Shown here: positions 20,490 through 23,605 of the stretch, one piece after another
Position numbering within the stretch: the stretch's first letter is position 1
Layout of the letters: the number at the start of each line of letters is the position of its first letter
Assembly (NCBI GenBank): GCA_001931875.2
Contig: MSJH02000560.1
Span: 1-23,605 of the forward strand
Source of the DNA: Byssochlamys sp. IMV 00236
Taxonomy: Eukaryota > Ascomycota > Eurotiomycetes > Eurotiales > Thermoascaceae
Length of the DNA: 23,605 nt
Direction of reading: 5' to 3'
Made by a program: the position numbers and the translations under genes
Notes under the pieces: model-generated
What the model saw: only the letters and a program-made list of their open reading frames with translations
Databases searched by the model: none
What the model was told of the DNA's origin: nothing

Positions 20490-23020
20490 CTAGTAAAACC
20501 GTGAATTGTTGTTGTCATTGTTATTATCATTCCCTGAAAAGTCTTGATAAAATGATTCATTCAGCTTATGGCCCATCCAAGGTTGAGAAGAAGACGAAGA
20601 AAAAGCGAGTTGGTTGTAGTTTGTGAGTATTTCATTATTATTGTTACATTGAAGTGTTGAATTATGGTAATTTATAACACTGGACGGAAGTAGTGAATAG
20701 TCCATTAAAGTAGGTGTATACACGAAATCTGAAAAATGCATTTCTTCAGAAAATGCGTTTGAAGGTAATCGACCGTTATTGTTATTATTATCGATCATGA
20801 TTGTATTGTTGTTTTTAGGAATAAATGGTGTCACTTCATAATGAGGTCTACGGACAGTATTTGTTGTAGTAGTAGTAGCAGTACTGGTAGGATCAGGCTT
20901 TGTATTTTCCTGTATCTGTGACGGCACAGAGACTGACAGAGATACAGTGGTATCTAGTTCAAGATTGGTGTGTAGTGATTCCAAAAAGATGTTCTTTATA
21001 CAATTGACAAGTGAGTTGACATATTTATGTTGGCGTACGGGTGAAGCAGCCAATATCCTTGCAATTTTTTCCAAATTCTCTTTGGCTGTCTCTCTTTCGC
21101 TATCATCAGGCTGCGACACGATTGTACCGTATAGATTGGTGACCATCATCAAGTTTTCTAGTGAAAAATGACACCAATCTTGTTTCAACTGGTTCCAGCA
21201 TTCGAGCAGCTCGGTCGTAGTCCGTGCTGCTTTCAAACATTTATCTCTTGACAAAATCTCGATCGTCGATGGCTCATTCTCGAACTGTTTAGAGAAGAAC
21301 AAGCCATAGAGCTGGCAAAGCAAGAAGTTGTATTCAAAGTTTAACTTGATGCATGCCTGCTCTTTAAACGATGTCGTATCCCATTGTCGCCTATCCCTAT
21401 CCCCTGGTTCATACTTGAAGTAACCGGGCAACTGATTATACCACGTCTGAAGCTCCTTATCAATCGCTGACACATGGTAAAGCAGCGGCTTCTCTTCTGC
21501 CGTCTTGTGGATAATGTCACGGAAAATACGAACACTCTTGAATCGATGGATCATAAACTCGACTCGATACTTGACTTCGGGTATGCTTTCTTCATGCTCC
21601 ATCACTGTCGGAAACTTGACTGTGATCATATTCTTGGGAGGAAGCGAAAATGGTTTATCAGTGTGAATCGTGCCCAGTGTTTCCAAAAAGTAAAGAACCC
21701 AAAAGTATCGTCGATATCTCTCTTGTTCGTATTTGTCTTCACTCGTGCTCTCTTGGTTCATCTTCAAGTCTAGACACATGCGTATGGCCAGTCCAAGGTA
21801 GATATAAGCCTCTGACTCGATCTCTGCCTTGTTTTCAATAGGTATACCAATAGCGTAAATGTACATGATCAACAGACTGTGCATGGTGTCAACACTTGTC
21901 TGCATAAATCGTTCCTTAATCAATGATTTGGCCTTTATGAAAAATGGTTCCCCCACTTGGTTCGGATCTTGTCCAGGGAATAAGTTATGATAGATCGCGG
22001 CATGTCTCGCTGTCCAGGCAAAGACAGCATTGGCCAGGAGAGGGTCGAGCGTACCACGAGGATATCTTGACGCAATTGAATTATTGGGGTTTGGGCAGGG
22101 TAAGCAAAGAAAGCAAGTATTATAAATGTGTATCATTTCATCCATTGTCTTTTTTGATAACTGACAGTCATTCAGTTGACTTGATAGTGGATCAGGACGC
22201 TGACAAGGCTCCCAGCTGCTGTAGAGTGGGAATGTCTTTAGCCTAGATTTCCACAGTGGCTTCTTTTTCGCAACTGTTGCTGTATCCGTTGATGAAGAAG
22301 ATTGAGATGAAGAGTCGACAGTGTCATGCTGATGCAATTCATATTGAGATATTCCAGATAATAAAATGTCGTACAAATCATGAAACGAAATTATATTTGT
22401 GTCTATTCTCAGGCCCCTTGGAGTCAGTGATAAAGACCATCTCGTATTGTTGTTGCTCGCTGTTGTCAATAAGGCATTATGGCTGCATGAAGGGGTTTCC
22501 TTGCCCTTGCTATCCTCTTTATTGTTCTTTAACTGATCAGCCACATATTGTGTGTTGTCACAAACTTTCTTCATGTCTGTCTCGATTGATTGTACACGCT
22601 TTTGTAAGCTATCGACCGTTTCATTCAGCTTCAGTAGATTAAACAAGTCGATTTGTGTAGCTGATCCATCATAAGAGCACTCGGCTAAATAAGGTATTAA
22701 TATATATGATATATAACATATTACGACTAACACAGTCAATGTTACAAACCCTTAGCTTGTTGACATCTTGCACACTGTGGATGAGCAAAATCACACTTGA
22801 CTGTTCAAATAAAAATGACTATGAGCTGATTACTGCTTTTTTTATATTTGGCTACTGCATGCTGTATATAAAAGTGTTACCTTTTTTTGATCTATTTGAA
22901 ATAGGATTTGTTAATGACAAAGTAAAGCAACTAATGTTAGCGTTACCTGCATCGTTCACAGGCCATAGTCATTCGAATTTTTTTAGAGGCATTCGTAGTA
23001 TTTGCTTGCTTAGAAGTCAT
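20490..23020 (-). CDS. Zn2Cys6 transcription factor with fungal-specific middle domain
   Basis: Four exons are predicted: 23020-22947, 22891-22881 (11 nt), 22800-22750 and 22684-20490, giving 776 residues. The binuclear zinc cluster is C-x2-C-x6-C-x6-C-x2-C-x6-C (MACERCRSKKVKCDF, then CARCQQAKAEC), spread over all four exons. A short coiled-coil-like segment follows (LLKLNETVDSLQKRVQSIE), typical of the dimerisation element. The fungal_trans middle homology region is recognisable at roughly 230-480 (RGTLDPLLANAVFAW; YLGLAIRMCLDLKM; RRYFWVLYFLETLG; TDKPFSLPP). The C-terminal 150 residues are low complexity, with Asn runs, Ser/Thr and polyThr, likely an activation region. The regulated genes cannot be inferred. 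The large last exon shows no internal break, although an undetected in-frame intron cannot be excluded. Confidence 0.9.
22881..22891 (-). other. Predicted 11-nt microexon inside the zinc cluster
   Basis: The exon ATCAAAAAAAG joins CERCR to KKVKC: one base completes Arg, then Ser-Lys-Lys, then one base of Val. It lies between acceptor CAAATAG and donor GTAACAC. Without it the Cys spacing C-x2-C-x6-C cannot be reached in frame. Confidence 0.75.
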
Positions 23021-23307
23021 TCTTTTTATTAAAACAAAAGAAAAGAAATAGAAAGAGAGGGTCGGTGAGATTCATTATTGTCTGATTGGATAAGTTTTTT
23101 ATATCGGAGATAAAATAGTTTACAAAATACACTGCTTTTCTGGCTGAAACACTGCCCTTGAAGTCAATCAAAAGTTGTACAAACATTTACAAAATCTTAG
23201 TATTCTATCTATGAAAATCCTGATATATTACTGAAAGGAAGAACAAAATACACTTGAAGCGAGTTACTTCAAGAACACGCGAATAACCATTTCAGCATCT
23301 TTATTCA
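23021..23307. other. Upstream region of the Zn2Cys6 factor gene
   Basis: This 287-bp AT-rich segment lies between the transcription-factor start and a possible plus-strand gene. There is an AAAGAGAGGG patch next to the ATG. No motif was recognised beyond simple-sequence bias. Confidence 0.45.
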
Positions 23308-23605
23308 GTGGAAAGCTGCAGTTACTTAGGTCCGACTCTCGAAGCGAACTTGATCCATTGCCGTTCAAACAGGGGAAATAGCTTACCGTATCATAAAGTT
23401 TGTGAATGCAATGAGAGACATAACAAAAAAGTAATGTTAATTATAGGGATTTATCAGGTTTATCACTCTTATTTTGTTATAGATGCTATTAACAAATGAA
23501 GGTATTGATGGTCGCTTATCTTACCGTATTGACCCCTTCTTGAGTCTTATTGAAGAATGTTTGAAATTAAGACATACAAAAAAAAAAAAAAAAAAAAAAA
23601 AAAAA
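23308..23605 (+). CDS. Possible 5' or internal exons of a truncated gene (unrecognised)
   Basis: One frame from about 23308 reads to CNERHNKK at 23430, where a GTAATG donor follows. After 23479 (TTTGTTATAG acceptor) the phase-0 continuation reads MLLTNEGIDGRLSYRIDPFL and then SLIEECLKLRH, and stays open to the A-run at the edge. The downstream part has the look of real protein (balanced composition, hydrophobic pattern); the upstream part is less convincing. No family is recognised and no start can be fixed. The gene, if real, is cut by the end of the window. Confidence 0.3.
23578..23605. repeat. Homopolymer A28 at window edge
   Basis: The window ends in 28 consecutive A residues, mirroring the T35 at the start. 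This is most simply an assembly break at a homopolymer. Confidence 0.95.

Overview
The window looks like nuclear DNA of an early-diverging fungus, most likely Mucoromycota (Mucorales type). It is AT-rich and gene-dense. Nearly every gene is broken by very short introns (41-84 bp) with GTAAG-like donors, CTAAC/CTAAT-like branch sites and TAG/CAG/AAG acceptors. Two genes encode Zn2Cys6 proteins, and a kinesin-13, a class reported missing from model yeasts, is present. The species cannot be named from sequence alone. The window starts in T35 and ends in A28, so both edges are probably assembly breaks at homopolymers.

Layout from left to right. 36-858 has no recognisable gene. 859-1520 (-) is a small Zn2Cys6 protein. 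2203-3108 (-) is an FSH-family serine hydrolase, divergent from 3450-4611 (+), the nuclear pore protein Nup53/Nup35. 4838-5915 (+) is a mitochondrial carrier. 6126-7892 (+) is an F-box/WD40 protein, convergent with 8022-10510 (-), a kinesin-13 with an N-terminal SAM domain. 10847-11688 is a long, almost perfect inverted repeat (251-bp arms, 340-bp loop). 12498-13467 (+) is a polytopic membrane protein, convergent with 13617-14297 (-), a mitochondrial single-strand DNA-binding protein. 14622-15215 (-) is a two-helix membrane protein of unknown function. 15373-16424 (-) is a GDSL hydrolase with a C-terminal membrane anchor. 17265-17881 (+) is a SWIM zinc-finger protein of the Sws1/ZSWIM7 type, followed only 76 bp later by a six-blade Kelch protein (17958-19601, +). 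About 19765-20427 is a frame-broken relic of a Fanzor/TnpB-like nuclease gene. 20490-23020 (-) is a full-length Zn2Cys6 transcription factor. 23308 to the end may hold the first exons of a truncated gene.

The genes are independent eukaryotic transcription units, not an operon. Shared themes are loose: two deal with mitochondria (carrier, mtSSB), two with DNA maintenance (mtSSB, Sws1), and two are zinc-cluster proteins. The unusual material is the foldback element, the Fanzor relic, two predicted 11-nt microexons and two predicted GC-AG introns. All exon models were built by hand from reading frame, splice-site consensus and family resemblance; each closes to an exact multiple of three. They have not been tested against transcripts.
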